Assembly: GCA_046724665.1 (NCBI GenBank)
Contig: JBKOWZ010000287.1
Location: 1 to 8,264, forward strand
Origin: Actinocrinis sp046724665
Lineage (GTDB): Bacteria; Actinomycetota; Actinomycetes; Streptomycetales; Catenulisporaceae
Length of the DNA stretch: 8,264 bases
Reading direction: 5' to 3'
Part shown: positions 1 through 5,814 of the stretch, one piece after another
How positions within the stretch are numbered: position 1 is the first letter of the stretch
Layout: every line of letters begins with the position of its first letter
The notes under the pieces: model-generated
Seen by the model: only the letters and a program-made list of their open reading frames with translations
The model's database searches: none
What the model was told of the DNA's origin: nothing
Program-made: the position numbers and the translations under genes

Positions 1-192
1 GTGCGCGACCAGCCGCCGGTCCACCAGGGCCACCCGGCCGGCGGCCGAGGCGCTGGCCACGGCGCGCGCGGCGGACGCGGGACCGTCCGCATCGACCACG
101 GTCGCTCCGATGGCCGCCAGCTCGGAGCGCAGCAGGCCGTCCCCGTCCACCGGCTGTGGACCGGTCAGCACCGCGATCGTGGGAATGCGCAC
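1..192 (-). CDS. 5' end of a leftward gene, possibly DUF5941/CDP-alcohol phosphatidyltransferase type (partial)
   Basis: Only the first 64 codons lie in the window; the gene continues past the left edge. The translation begins with a hydrophobic strand (VRIPTIAVLTGPQPV, the GTG start being read as Met) and continues as an Ala/Val-rich alpha/beta pattern ending in GRVALVDRRLVAH. The GTG start at 192-190 is preceded 8 nt upstream by AGGAAGG, and an in-frame TAA lies just above, so this start is well supported. The VALVDxRxVxH stretch resembles, from memory, the N-terminus of actinobacterial DUF5941 proteins, which carry nucleotidyltransferase and CDP-alcohol phosphatidyltransferase parts and act in inositol-phospholipid or sugar-phosphate chemistry. 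That assignment is tentative because no catalytic motif is inside the window. The gene is divergent from the epimerase gene. Almost every third codon position is G or C, as in native genes. Confidence 0.6.
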   Translation of the reverse strand, partial: MRIPTIAVLTGPQPVDGDGLLRSELAAIGATVVDADGPASAARAVASASAAGRVALVDRRLVAH

Positions 193-203
193 TCGGCGAC
201 CTT

Positions 204-247
204 CCTGCTCTTACGTGCTACTAGCCCTGCTCTTACGTGCTACTAGC
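204..247. repeat. Perfect 22-bp tandem direct repeat (two copies)
   Basis: Bases 204-225 and 226-247 are identical, head to tail with no spacer; the core is GCTCTTACGTGCTACTAG. The repeat sits in the gap between two divergent genes, directly upstream of the leftward gene at 192. The copy nearer that gene reaches into its ribosome binding site region (AGG of AGGAAGG on the minus strand). Each copy also carries TAGTAGCAC on the minus strand, which could supply a -10-like TANNNT element. It may be an operator pair or a recent slip duplication that doubled a promoter element. Confidence 0.9.
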
Positions 248-347
248 TCAGTCTCGTGCCTCCGCAACGGTAGTCCCTCCGGCTGGTCGGTCACCATCCG
301 TCGGCGTTGTCTGACGCAGATGAACCCGAGGCGTGCATCCGCCGAGG

Positions 348-353
348 TACTGT
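348..353 (+). promoter_or_regulatory. Candidate -10 box for a leaderless epimerase transcript
   Basis: TACTGT matches the actinobacterial TANNNT consensus and is followed by exactly 6 nt before the ATG at 360. This is the spacing expected when transcription begins at the A of the start codon. No convincing -35 element was found 16-18 bp upstream. A GAGGT at 344-348 could alternatively act as a ribosome binding site 11 nt from the ATG, so leaderless initiation is an inference. Confidence 0.35.
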
Positions 354-359
354 CGCTGC

Positions 360-1328
360 ATGAGGTGGCTGGTAACCGGCGGTGCGGGATTCATCGGATC
401 GCATGTCACACGCGCACTGCTCGCGGACGGCCATGCAGTCGTCGTGCTCGACGACCTCTCGACCGGTGACAAGAGCCGGGTGCCTGAAAGCGTCCCGCTG
501 GAACTCGCCTCCGTGTGCGACCGCGGCGCGCTCGACCAGGTTTTCGCGGAATTCGACGTCGATGGCGTTGTACACATCGCGGCCAAGAAACAGGTCGGTG
601 AGTCCGTAGAGAAGCCGCTCTGGTACTACGAGCAGAACGTGGACGGCCTCCGCGTGCTGCTTGAGGCGATGGCCGCAGCGGGTGTACGCCGCCTGGTCTT
701 CTCCTCGTCCGCGGCGGTCTACGGCTCGCCCGACGTACCCGAGATCACCGAGGACACGCCCTGCGAGCCACAGTCCCCGTACGGCCGCACGAAGCTGATC
801 GGCGAGTGGCTGATCCAGGACGTCGCCGCCGCGCACGGGCTCGCGTACGCGAACCTGCGCTACTTCAACGTGGCGGGCGCGGGCGCCCCGGAACTCGGCG
901 ACCCCGCCGCGCTCAACCTCATCCCGATGGTCTTCGAGCGCATCGAGGCCGACCGCGCGCCGCGCATCTTCGGCGACGACTACGACACCCCGGACGGCAC
1001 CGCCATCCGCGACTTCATCCACGTCAGCGACGTGGCCGCCGCACACGTCGCGGCCGCCCGACGGCTCGCGTCGGACGAGCGCGCCGCGCTCACGCTGAAC
1101 ATCGGCCGCGGCGAGGGCGTCTCAGTGCGTCAGCTCGTGCAGCGGATCCTTGAGCACACCGGCAGCGACCTGACAGCTGAGATCACCGCACGGCGCCCCG
1201 GCGACACGGCGCGTTCGGTCGCCTCGGCGGCACGGATCGAGGCCGAACTCGGCTGGTCCGCGACGTACGACATCGCCGACATGGTGACGTCCGCCTGGGC
1301 CGGTTGGCGGCTGCGGCACGACGCCTAG
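360..1328 (+). CDS. galE: UDP-glucose 4-epimerase-like NAD-dependent sugar epimerase (extended SDR)
   Basis: 322 residues, close to the usual GalE length. The Rossmann NAD site GGAGFIG is at residues 7-13, and an acidic DD at 31-32 ends beta-2. The catalytic triad is visible: SSS at 115-117 followed by AAVYG, then Tyr141 and Lys145 in YGRTK, spaced as in GalE. YFNVAGA at 168-174 and a C-terminal RRPGDTA plus LGW segment (278-299) are GalE hallmarks. The expected reaction is reversible conversion of UDP-glucose and UDP-galactose, or a related UDP-sugar, in the cytoplasm, supplying exopolysaccharide or cell-envelope sugars. The ATG at 360 starts the Rossmann strand directly (MRWLVTGG). An in-frame GTG at 333 would add nine residues without a well-placed ribosome binding site. 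It is divergent from the gene at 192 and not tightly coupled to the RCK gene 40 bp downstream. The exact sugar specificity cannot be read from sequence. Confidence 0.9.
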   Translation: MRWLVTGGAGFIGSHVTRALLADGHAVVVLDDLSTGDKSRVPESVPLELASVCDRGALDQVFAEFDVDGVVHIAAKKQVGESVEKPLWYYEQNVDGLRVLLEAMAAAGVRRLVFSSSAAVYGSPDVPEITEDTPCEPQSPYGRTKLIGEWLIQDVAAAHGLAYANLRYFNVAGAGAPELGDPAALNLIPMVFERIEADRAPRIFGDDYDTPDGTAIRDFIHVSDVAAAHVAAARRLASDERAALTLNIGRGEGVSVRQLVQRILEHTGSDLTAEITARRPGDTARSVASAARIEAELGWSATYDIADMVTSAWAGWRLRHDA

Positions 1329-1356
1329 CACGTCGTCTCAGTTCACGTGGACGCTC

Positions 1357-1362
1357 TACCCT
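1357..1362 (+). promoter_or_regulatory. Candidate -10 box for a leaderless RCK-protein transcript
   Basis: TACCCT fits TANNNT and ends 6 nt before the GTG at 1369. No Shine-Dalgarno sequence is present between it and the GTG, which suits leaderless translation. A -35 element is not obvious. The alternative start, GTG at 1408, has AGGGA about 6 nt upstream. Confidence 0.35.
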
Positions 1363-1368
1363 GATTCC

Positions 1369-3180
1369 GTGGCGGATCCAGGGTGGGGCACCGTACAGGG
1401 ATCGGACGTGTCGGGTGAACGCGGCGTGCCCGACGAATCGTCCACCGAGCTGAACCACCATCACATCGACCACTACGTCATATGCGGCGGTAACACGCTC
1501 GCACACCGCCTAGTCGTCGAGCTCACGGAGCAGTACGACGTGCCTGTGGTCGCCATCGTGCCCAGCCGCGACGCCGATCACGGACCGCAGATCCTCAAGT
1601 TCCTCGGCGATGCCGCGGTCGTCGTCGCCCCGACGATCACCGAGGAGGTGCTGCTGACCGCGGGCACGACGGCCGCGCGCGGTATCGCGCTCGTGGACGG
1701 CGAGGACGAGAGCAACATCCACACCGCGCTGCGGGCTCAGTCGCTCAACCAGGACATCCGCATCGTGCTGCGGATCTACAACCAGCGGCTCGGCAACCAC
1801 ATCGAGCGGCTGCTGAAGAACTGCGCAGCGCTCTCCCGGTCGGCGACCGCCGCCCCCGCGTTCGTCAACGCCGCGCTGGTGCGGCGCAACTCGGTGCAGG
1901 TCGGCAGCCAGGCGGTACACGTCGAGATCGAGACGGACGTCAGCCGCAAGGACTTCCTGTGCACGGTCGCCGACCACATCGACACCGGCGACCTCACCCG
2001 GATGCGGATGCTGCCCGACGCCCCGGGCCCCGCCAGCATCTGGATCGCCGAGACGAAGCGTGAGCAGGTCGTCGAGCCGGGTTCCCGCGCCGTGCTGCGC
2101 TTCGAGGACGACGAGCCGCCGACCACGCCGTCCTGGTTCGCGCGGCTGCTCTGGCGCCTGTTCGACCTGCGCCGCTTCCTCGGCACCACCGGCCTGAGCA
2201 GGGTCTTCCTCGGCGCCTTCGTCGCCGTGGTGGCGTCGTTCAGCACGATCTGGGCGTTCAACCACCGCTTCGCCTGGGCGATCTACTACACGCTGCTCGA
2301 CATGGCCGGCGCGGCGCAGCCCGACACCTACGGCCAGCCGAGCGTGACCGGCGGCCCGGCGCAGCGTGCCGCGCAGGTCGTGATCACGTTCTGCGGCATC
2401 ATGTTCATCCCGGTCGTCACCGCGTTCGTGCTGGACAACATCTCCCGCGGCCGCGCCGGCGCCTCCCGGCAGGTGAGCACGGGGGTGCGCGGCCACGTGG
2501 TGGTCTTCGGCCTCGGCAACGTCGGCACGCGTGTCGCGACCCTGCTGCACGAGCTGCGCATCCCGGTAGTCTGCATCGAGCGCGACGTCAACGCGCGCGG
2601 CATCCTGGCGGCGCGTGCACTGGACATCCCCGTGCTGACCGGCGAGGCGCCGCTGGAGGAGCAACTGCGCCAGGCCCGCGTACGCACCAGCCGCGCGGTC
2701 ATCGCGCTCACCGGCGACGACGCGGCCAATCTGGAGGCGTGCCTGGAGGCGCGTGCCCTCGCCCCGGACGTACGCATCGTGTTGCGCCTGTTCGACGACG
2801 ACTTCGCCACCCAGGTCTACCGCTCGTTCACCAACGCGGCCTCGCGCTCGGTCTCCTACCTCGCCGCCCCGGCCTTCGCGGCGGCGCTGATGGGCCGTGA
2901 GGTGCTCGGCACGCTCTCGGTCTACCGACACGTCGTGCTCATCGCCGAGTTCGTCGCCGACGAGGCCTCGGACCTGGTCGGCCGGCGGCTGCGCGACATC
3001 GAGATCCCCAGCGAGGTCCGGGTGATCGCCGTGCGCTCGCCCAACGCGCGCGACTACCTCTGGCGCCCGGACCACGGCCGCCGCATCGGCGCCGGGGACA
3101 AGTACGTCCTGCTCACCACGCGCTCCGGCCTAGGCCGCCACACCGGCCGCGTCGCCAACCTAGCCGGCCAGACCGGCTAG
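1369..3180 (+). CDS. Two-RCK (TrkA-N) NAD-binding membrane protein, putative ion channel/transport regulator
   Basis: 603 residues. The order is: a first RCK/TrkA-N domain (about 34-165, strand HYVICGGNTLAHRLV, then SNIHTALRAQ); a linker; a first membrane helix (about 279-297, FLGAFVAVVASFSTIWAF); a short hydrophobic pore-like segment (300-325); a second helix (about 336-355, VVITFCGIMFIPVVTAFVL); a second RCK domain (375-505) with the dinucleotide loop GLGNVG at 381-386; and an RCK_C-like tail (510-586). It would sit in the membrane and gate or regulate ion flux, probably K+, in response to a nucleotide. The canonical TVGYG filter is absent; the equivalent region reads DMAGAAQPDTYG. The first RCK has CGGNTL instead of a perfect GxGxxG. 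The GTG at 1369 could be leaderless; GTG 1408 with AGGGA would remove 13 residues. The stop codon overlaps the end of the convergent luxS-like gene. Confidence 0.85.
   Translation: MADPGWGTVQGSDVSGERGVPDESSTELNHHHIDHYVICGGNTLAHRLVVELTEQYDVPVVAIVPSRDADHGPQILKFLGDAAVVVAPTITEEVLLTAGTTAARGIALVDGEDESNIHTALRAQSLNQDIRIVLRIYNQRLGNHIERLLKNCAALSRSATAAPAFVNAALVRRNSVQVGSQAVHVEIETDVSRKDFLCTVADHIDTGDLTRMRMLPDAPGPASIWIAETKREQVVEPGSRAVLRFEDDEPPTTPSWFARLLWRLFDLRRFLGTTGLSRVFLGAFVAVVASFSTIWAFNHRFAWAIYYTLLDMAGAAQPDTYGQPSVTGGPAQRAAQVVITFCGIMFIPVVTAFVLDNISRGRAGASRQVSTGVRGHVVVFGLGNVGTRVATLLHELRIPVVCIERDVNARGILAARALDIPVLTGEAPLEEQLRQARVRTSRAVIALTGDDAANLEACLEARALAPDVRIVLRLFDDDFATQVYRSFTNAASRSVSYLAAPAFAAALMGREVLGTLSVYRHVVLIAEFVADEASDLVGRRLRDIEIPSEVRVIAVRSPNARDYLWRPDHGRRIGAGDKYVLLTTRSGLGRHTGRVANLAGQTG
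3160..3180. terminator. Palindrome containing the stop codons of two convergent genes; candidate bidirectional terminator
   Basis: A perfect 8-bp inverted repeat, CTAGCCGG at 3160-3167 and CCGGCTAG at 3173-3180, flanks the 5-nt loop CCAGA. Its two ends are exactly the TAG stop of the RCK gene (3178-3180) and the TAG stop of the minus-strand luxS-like gene (3162-3160). The arms therefore also encode both C-termini (LAGQTG and LAGLAG). The stem is GC-rich and symmetric, so it could work in both directions. There is no T-tract, which is common for actinobacterial terminators. Confidence 0.5.
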
Positions 3181-4218
3181 CCCGCCCCCACTCCGATGCG
3201 CGCTCGCCGCCTCCCACACTCCATCCCCGCCGTAACGCCGAATGTGCTCCAACGCGAATCGTGCGTCATCCGCAGCAGCCGCGCGTAACGCATCATCGCC
3301 GTCGTAACCCGCCAACTCGATCAGTACCTTGCCCACGGCAACATGCGCATCCCGCAGCAGCGCCTCAACTCCCAGACCACCGGGGTTGCCGACCATCAGA
3401 TACTCGCCGGTGCTGCACCCGAAGTTCCCCGCCGCAACGGTCCCAGCCTGCGCGCTGGCCAAGAACCCCCACGCCGCCCGCTCCACCACCTGCGAGATGT
3501 AGTGCCCTCCGAGCACATCCAGCACCCGCTGCTCAAACGCCTCAGGCAAACGCGGCTTAACCAACCGCAGGTCGCATACGTACAGCTCTTGCGCCCCTAC
3601 CTCAACAACCGCGCTAACAGCCTCGCTCCCACCGACCGCATCCTGCCCTTCCCCCGCCCCATCGATCAGCTCAATCGCCGCCTCCGCCGAGTGCAGGTTG
3701 TACTGTCCGCACTCCAGCGGCGTAGAGAACGGCACTGCTCCACCACGCGCAAACAAGTCCCGGATAACGCGCAGGCTCCTGTCGTACGCCGTCGCGACGA
3801 CGTCACGCAGCAACGGACTCCCGTCGCTGACGAACGTAGACCGGAACCCGATGACCAACTCGTCCTTGGCGTCCGCCTCCAGCAGCCCCGGCACGTACGG
3901 CGACATGTCGATCAGCCGCTTGCCGGTGCCATCACGCTCCCCGACCTCGTCAAGCCTCGCGCGCAGGTCACCGCCCTCCGGCGACGCCAGCGCGTGCTCG
4001 AGCGAATGAATCCCCGAATAGAGCCGGGTCAGCGCCGCCGCCCCGGCGTCCGGCCGCACCACCGCGACGGGAAAGAACTCGTGCTGCAACACCAGGGATC
4101 CGGTAGCCGCCCGCACCCGCACCACCTTGTCAGCGCTCAGCGTCCCACCGGTCATCGCCAGGTGATCCTTCGCGCTGGAGTGCTTCGCGAGGAGCTCCAC
4201 CGAGACGTCGCTGCTCAC
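3160..4218 (-). CDS. LuxS-like S-ribosylhomocysteine lyase, fused two-half (pseudo-dimer) form
   Basis: 352 residues, about twice normal LuxS (roughly 155-170). N-terminal half: S-x4-H at S14/H19, the metal motif HSLEH (H71, E74, H75), IDMSP (D104) and ECGQYNLHS with C170, matching LuxS HTLEH, IDISP and QCGTYQMHS. The loop that should hold the catalytic Cys (MGCRTGFY in LuxS) reads DELVIGFR, so the Cys is lost. C-terminal half: DLRLVKP at 216-222 matches LuxS DLRFxxP, and GCSTGEYL at 267-274 restores the catalytic Cys (C268). Here HTLEH is degraded (HYISQ) and the third metal ligand is replaced by Ala (about 303). The expected reaction is S-ribosylhomocysteine to homocysteine plus DPD, the AI-2 precursor. 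The GTG start at 4218 overlaps the mtnN stop as GTGA, with GGGAG 6 nt upstream. GC3 is low for the window and a TTA codon lies at 3288-3286. Catalytic competence is inferred, not shown. Confidence 0.8.
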   Translation of the reverse strand: MSSDVSVELLAKHSSAKDHLAMTGGTLSADKVVRVRAATGSLVLQHEFFPVAVVRPDAGAAALTRLYSGIHSLEHALASPEGGDLRARLDEVGERDGTGKRLIDMSPYVPGLLEADAKDELVIGFRSTFVSDGSPLLRDVVATAYDRSLRVIRDLFARGGAVPFSTPLECGQYNLHSAEAAIELIDGAGEGQDAVGGSEAVSAVVEVGAQELYVCDLRLVKPRLPEAFEQRVLDVLGGHYISQVVERAAWGFLASAQAGTVAAGNFGCSTGEYLMVGNPGGLGVEALLRDAHVAVGKVLIELAGYDGDDALRAAAADDARFALEHIRRYGGDGVWEAASAHRSGGGLAGLAG

Positions 4219-4910
4219 GTGTCGCTCCCGTCCTCGCCCCGCACCACCGCAGACGCCACGACTGCCAGGCTCGCCAACGCCTTTGGCATGTTCACATCAA
4301 ACGCGTCAGTAGAAGCGTCATTGCAGTAGTCAGACGGAGCCTTGTAGCTCTCCAGCAGCCCCAGCGCCTCGTTGCGGTACAACGTGTGCGCAATGGCCGC
4401 CAGCTCCATGTCAACCAGATCCGCCGCGAATCCGGCCAGGTCAGGATGGAAGGTGCTCGAGTCGGTGACGAACGTGTCGCCGGAGATCAGCCGCGCCCGA
4501 GGCAGCCCCGCGACGCGTCCGGCAAGCTCGTACTCAGTCACCGACGTGCGCGGAATCTGCCCGATCTTGTACCCGAACACCGTCGCGTCCACGTCGAAGA
4601 ACGCGCAGCGCTCGACGTTATGCACCGTGCCGATGCCTATACGCGTATCAAGGCACCCCACCAACCCCAGGTTGATGATGCGGCGCGGACGGAACCGGTC
4701 GAGCGTGTACTGCGCAGCGGCCGCAGCGTTCGTCGTCCCGATCCCCGTATGCACGATCACGCTGTCCGCGACACGCTCGGACGCCGCGTACTCGTACACC
4801 TCGAACGGCTTAGTCTCGGCCGCCGACCACTCGCTGAGATCGAAGATGCCCTCGATCTCCTCGTTCATCGCGACCAGGAAAGCGACATCCGCCTTGTCCA
4901 CCCGTTGCAT
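4215..4910 (-). CDS. mtnN: 5'-methylthioadenosine/S-adenosylhomocysteine nucleosidase-like protein
   Basis: 231 residues, the normal MTAN (Pfs) length. The N-terminus VAFLVAMNEEIEGI carries the catalytic Glu (E18, matching E. coli E12). DATVFGYKIGQIP at 108-120 matches the family's DVTAFGYxxGQxP; SGDTFV at 143-148 matches the SGDAF adenine-site loop; VDMELAAIAH at 166-175 gives the ribose-binding Met/Glu (E169); and the Asp of SDYCND (D194) stands where E. coli D197 protonates adenine. The reaction is hydrolysis of SAH or MTA to adenine plus S-ribosylhomocysteine or methylthioribose in the cytoplasm. The usual NTGxAGG loop reads NLGLVGC here, an unusual substitution near the phosphorylase/nucleosidase core. 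ATG 4910 is chosen because the frame runs straight from it and AGGTAGG lies upstream; an ATG 5 nt earlier is out of frame. It lies 13 nt after gntR and overlaps luxS by 4 nt, so it would feed the next enzyme. Confidence 0.88.
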   Translation of the reverse strand: MQRVDKADVAFLVAMNEEIEGIFDLSEWSAAETKPFEVYEYAASERVADSVIVHTGIGTTNAAAAAQYTLDRFRPRRIINLGLVGCLDTRIGIGTVHNVERCAFFDVDATVFGYKIGQIPRTSVTEYELAGRVAGLPRARLISGDTFVTDSSTFHPDLAGFAADLVDMELAAIAHTLYRNEALGLLESYKAPSDYCNDASTDAFDVNMPKALASLAVVASAVVRGEDGSDT

Positions 4911-4923
4911 GCCATGAGCCTAC

Positions 4924-5682
4924 CTACTCCGGCATCGGCACCGGGATCTCGGTCTCCGGCACATAGGGCGGCGTGATGATCATATTGCTGGTCTCGACTG
5001 GCCGATCGCCCGCGTAGTGGATGCGCAGGATGACGACGACCGCGATGCCCGGCCGCTGGTTCAGCTCGCGCGCCTCCGGGCCGGTGAGCGTGCGCGGCAC
5101 GATCTGCTCGACGGCGCGCGTGACGGTGATCCCGACCTCGCGCAACCGTCGCACGATGCCCCAGCCGCCGAACGGTCCGGCTTCCGGCAGCCGTGACGGC
5201 GTGTCACCGGTCAGCCCGGCCGGCTCCCAACTCGTCGCCAGAAAGACCGGCTTCCCACCTGCCGTGTACGTGTACGAAGTGCGCACGACGGGGTCATCGG
5301 TCGCGATTTCCAAGCGCTCGGCGATCGCAGGGGGCGCAGTCCCGATGTGCGAACGCGACTGCGCCGCTCCAACGCGCCCCTGCGCTGCGACGTCGGCGTG
5401 CCACGGCGAGCCCGAGGGCGGCTCCAGGTACCATGACCGCACCAGCCGGATCACCTCGGGCCGCTTGCGCACGCGGGTCTGCGCGCCCGGCTTCGTCTCG
5501 ATCTGACCCTCGTTGAGCAGCACCTTCGTGGCCTGATGAGCGGTTCCCTCGGCCACGCCGTACTTCTCCTGGATCTCGGCGAGGGTCGGGAACCGCGCGC
5601 CGGGAGCCAGCGTTCCGTCCACGATCTGCCGACGCAGCTCGTCGGCGATGGCCATGTACTTCCGGGTGGCGATCGGTCTCAC
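4924..5682 (-). CDS. GntR/HutC-family transcriptional regulator with UTRA ligand-binding domain
   Basis: 252 residues. The winged helix-turn-helix (about 7-72) shows TRKYMAIADELRRQI, LAPGARFPT, IQEKYGVAEGTAHQATKVL and a wing ending KPGAQTRV, all typical of GntR. The UTRA effector domain spans about 110-245, with RTSYTYTAGGKPVFLATSW and a final VVVILRIHYAGDRPVETSNM segment. It is the first gene of the gntR-mtnN-luxS operon and is divergent from a small GHKL ATPase gene. It therefore likely represses its own operon, and perhaps the ATPase gene, until a ligand binds. The ligand is unknown; a SAH-derived compound is an attractive guess from context only. The GTG at 5682 keeps the conserved basic N-terminus, but its GAGG abuts the start codon, a poor spacing. 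ATG 5655, with GGAAG close by, is an alternative that would cut into the DNA-binding domain. Confidence 0.88.
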   Translation of the reverse strand: MRPIATRKYMAIADELRRQIVDGTLAPGARFPTLAEIQEKYGVAEGTAHQATKVLLNEGQIETKPGAQTRVRKRPEVIRLVRSWYLEPPSGSPWHADVAAQGRVGAAQSRSHIGTAPPAIAERLEIATDDPVVRTSYTYTAGGKPVFLATSWEPAGLTGDTPSRLPEAGPFGGWGIVRRLREVGITVTRAVEQIVPRTLTGPEARELNQRPGIAVVVILRIHYAGDRPVETSNMIITPPYVPETEIPVPMPE

Positions 5683-5714
5683 CTCGGGTTCGAGGGCGAA
5701 TGCTCGGCGTGGCT

Positions 5715-5767
5715 AGCTTGACTGGCTCCCTAAGGAGGCTGCAAGCTCTCTAGCGTCGAGCTCTCTA
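5715..5767. promoter_or_regulatory. Divergent promoter/operator region between gntR and the ATPase gene
   Basis: AGCTCTCTA occurs twice in direct orientation, at 5744-5752 and 5759-5767, with a 15-bp period. On the minus strand this reads TAGAGAGCT. A larger imperfect inverted repeat runs from AGCTTG (5715-5720) to CAAGCT (5742-5747), with CTCC and GGAG as inner arms. TTGACT at 5718-5723 is a good -35 for the rightward gene, and CAAGCT 18 bp downstream is a weak -10, so the repeats would cover the promoter. GntR/HutC proteins bind short repeats of this kind, which makes this the likely operator. The AAGGAGG at 5733-5739 has no start codon at useful spacing. Confidence 0.5.
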
Positions 5768-5814
5768 TGGAGCTTCTCCCTCCACCTTCACCTCCACGGC
5801 CCCACGGGAAACCC

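Noticed and set aside
1..246. 81-codon frame on the plus strand at the left edge
   Set aside because: Its translation is Gly/Arg/His-rich; the opposite strand gives a typical alpha/beta protein with a good ribosome binding site.
1510..3075. 521-codon open frame on the minus strand
   Set aside because: It is the antisense of the well-supported RCK gene. Its translation is Arg/Asp/Gly/His-rich without domain motifs, a common by-product of GC-rich coding DNA.
3160..4218. Reading the luxS-like gene as an ordinary LuxS with an unrelated tail
   Set aside because: The tail itself contains DLR and GC-x-TG-x-Y motifs in LuxS order, so a second LuxS-derived half explains it better.
3343..4329. 328-codon open frame on the plus strand
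   Set aside because: It lies opposite the luxS-like gene, has a low-complexity Arg/Pro/Gln composition and no motifs, whereas the minus strand shows clear LuxS signatures.
4386..4976. 196-codon plus-strand frame opposite mtnN
   Set aside because: It is a shadow of the nucleosidase gene and has no recognisable domain.
5733..5739. AAGGAGG as the ribosome binding site of the GHKL ATPase gene
   Set aside because: The nearest in-frame ATG is 27 nt away and no start codon occurs at 5-12 nt spacing. It more likely forms part of the operator palindrome.
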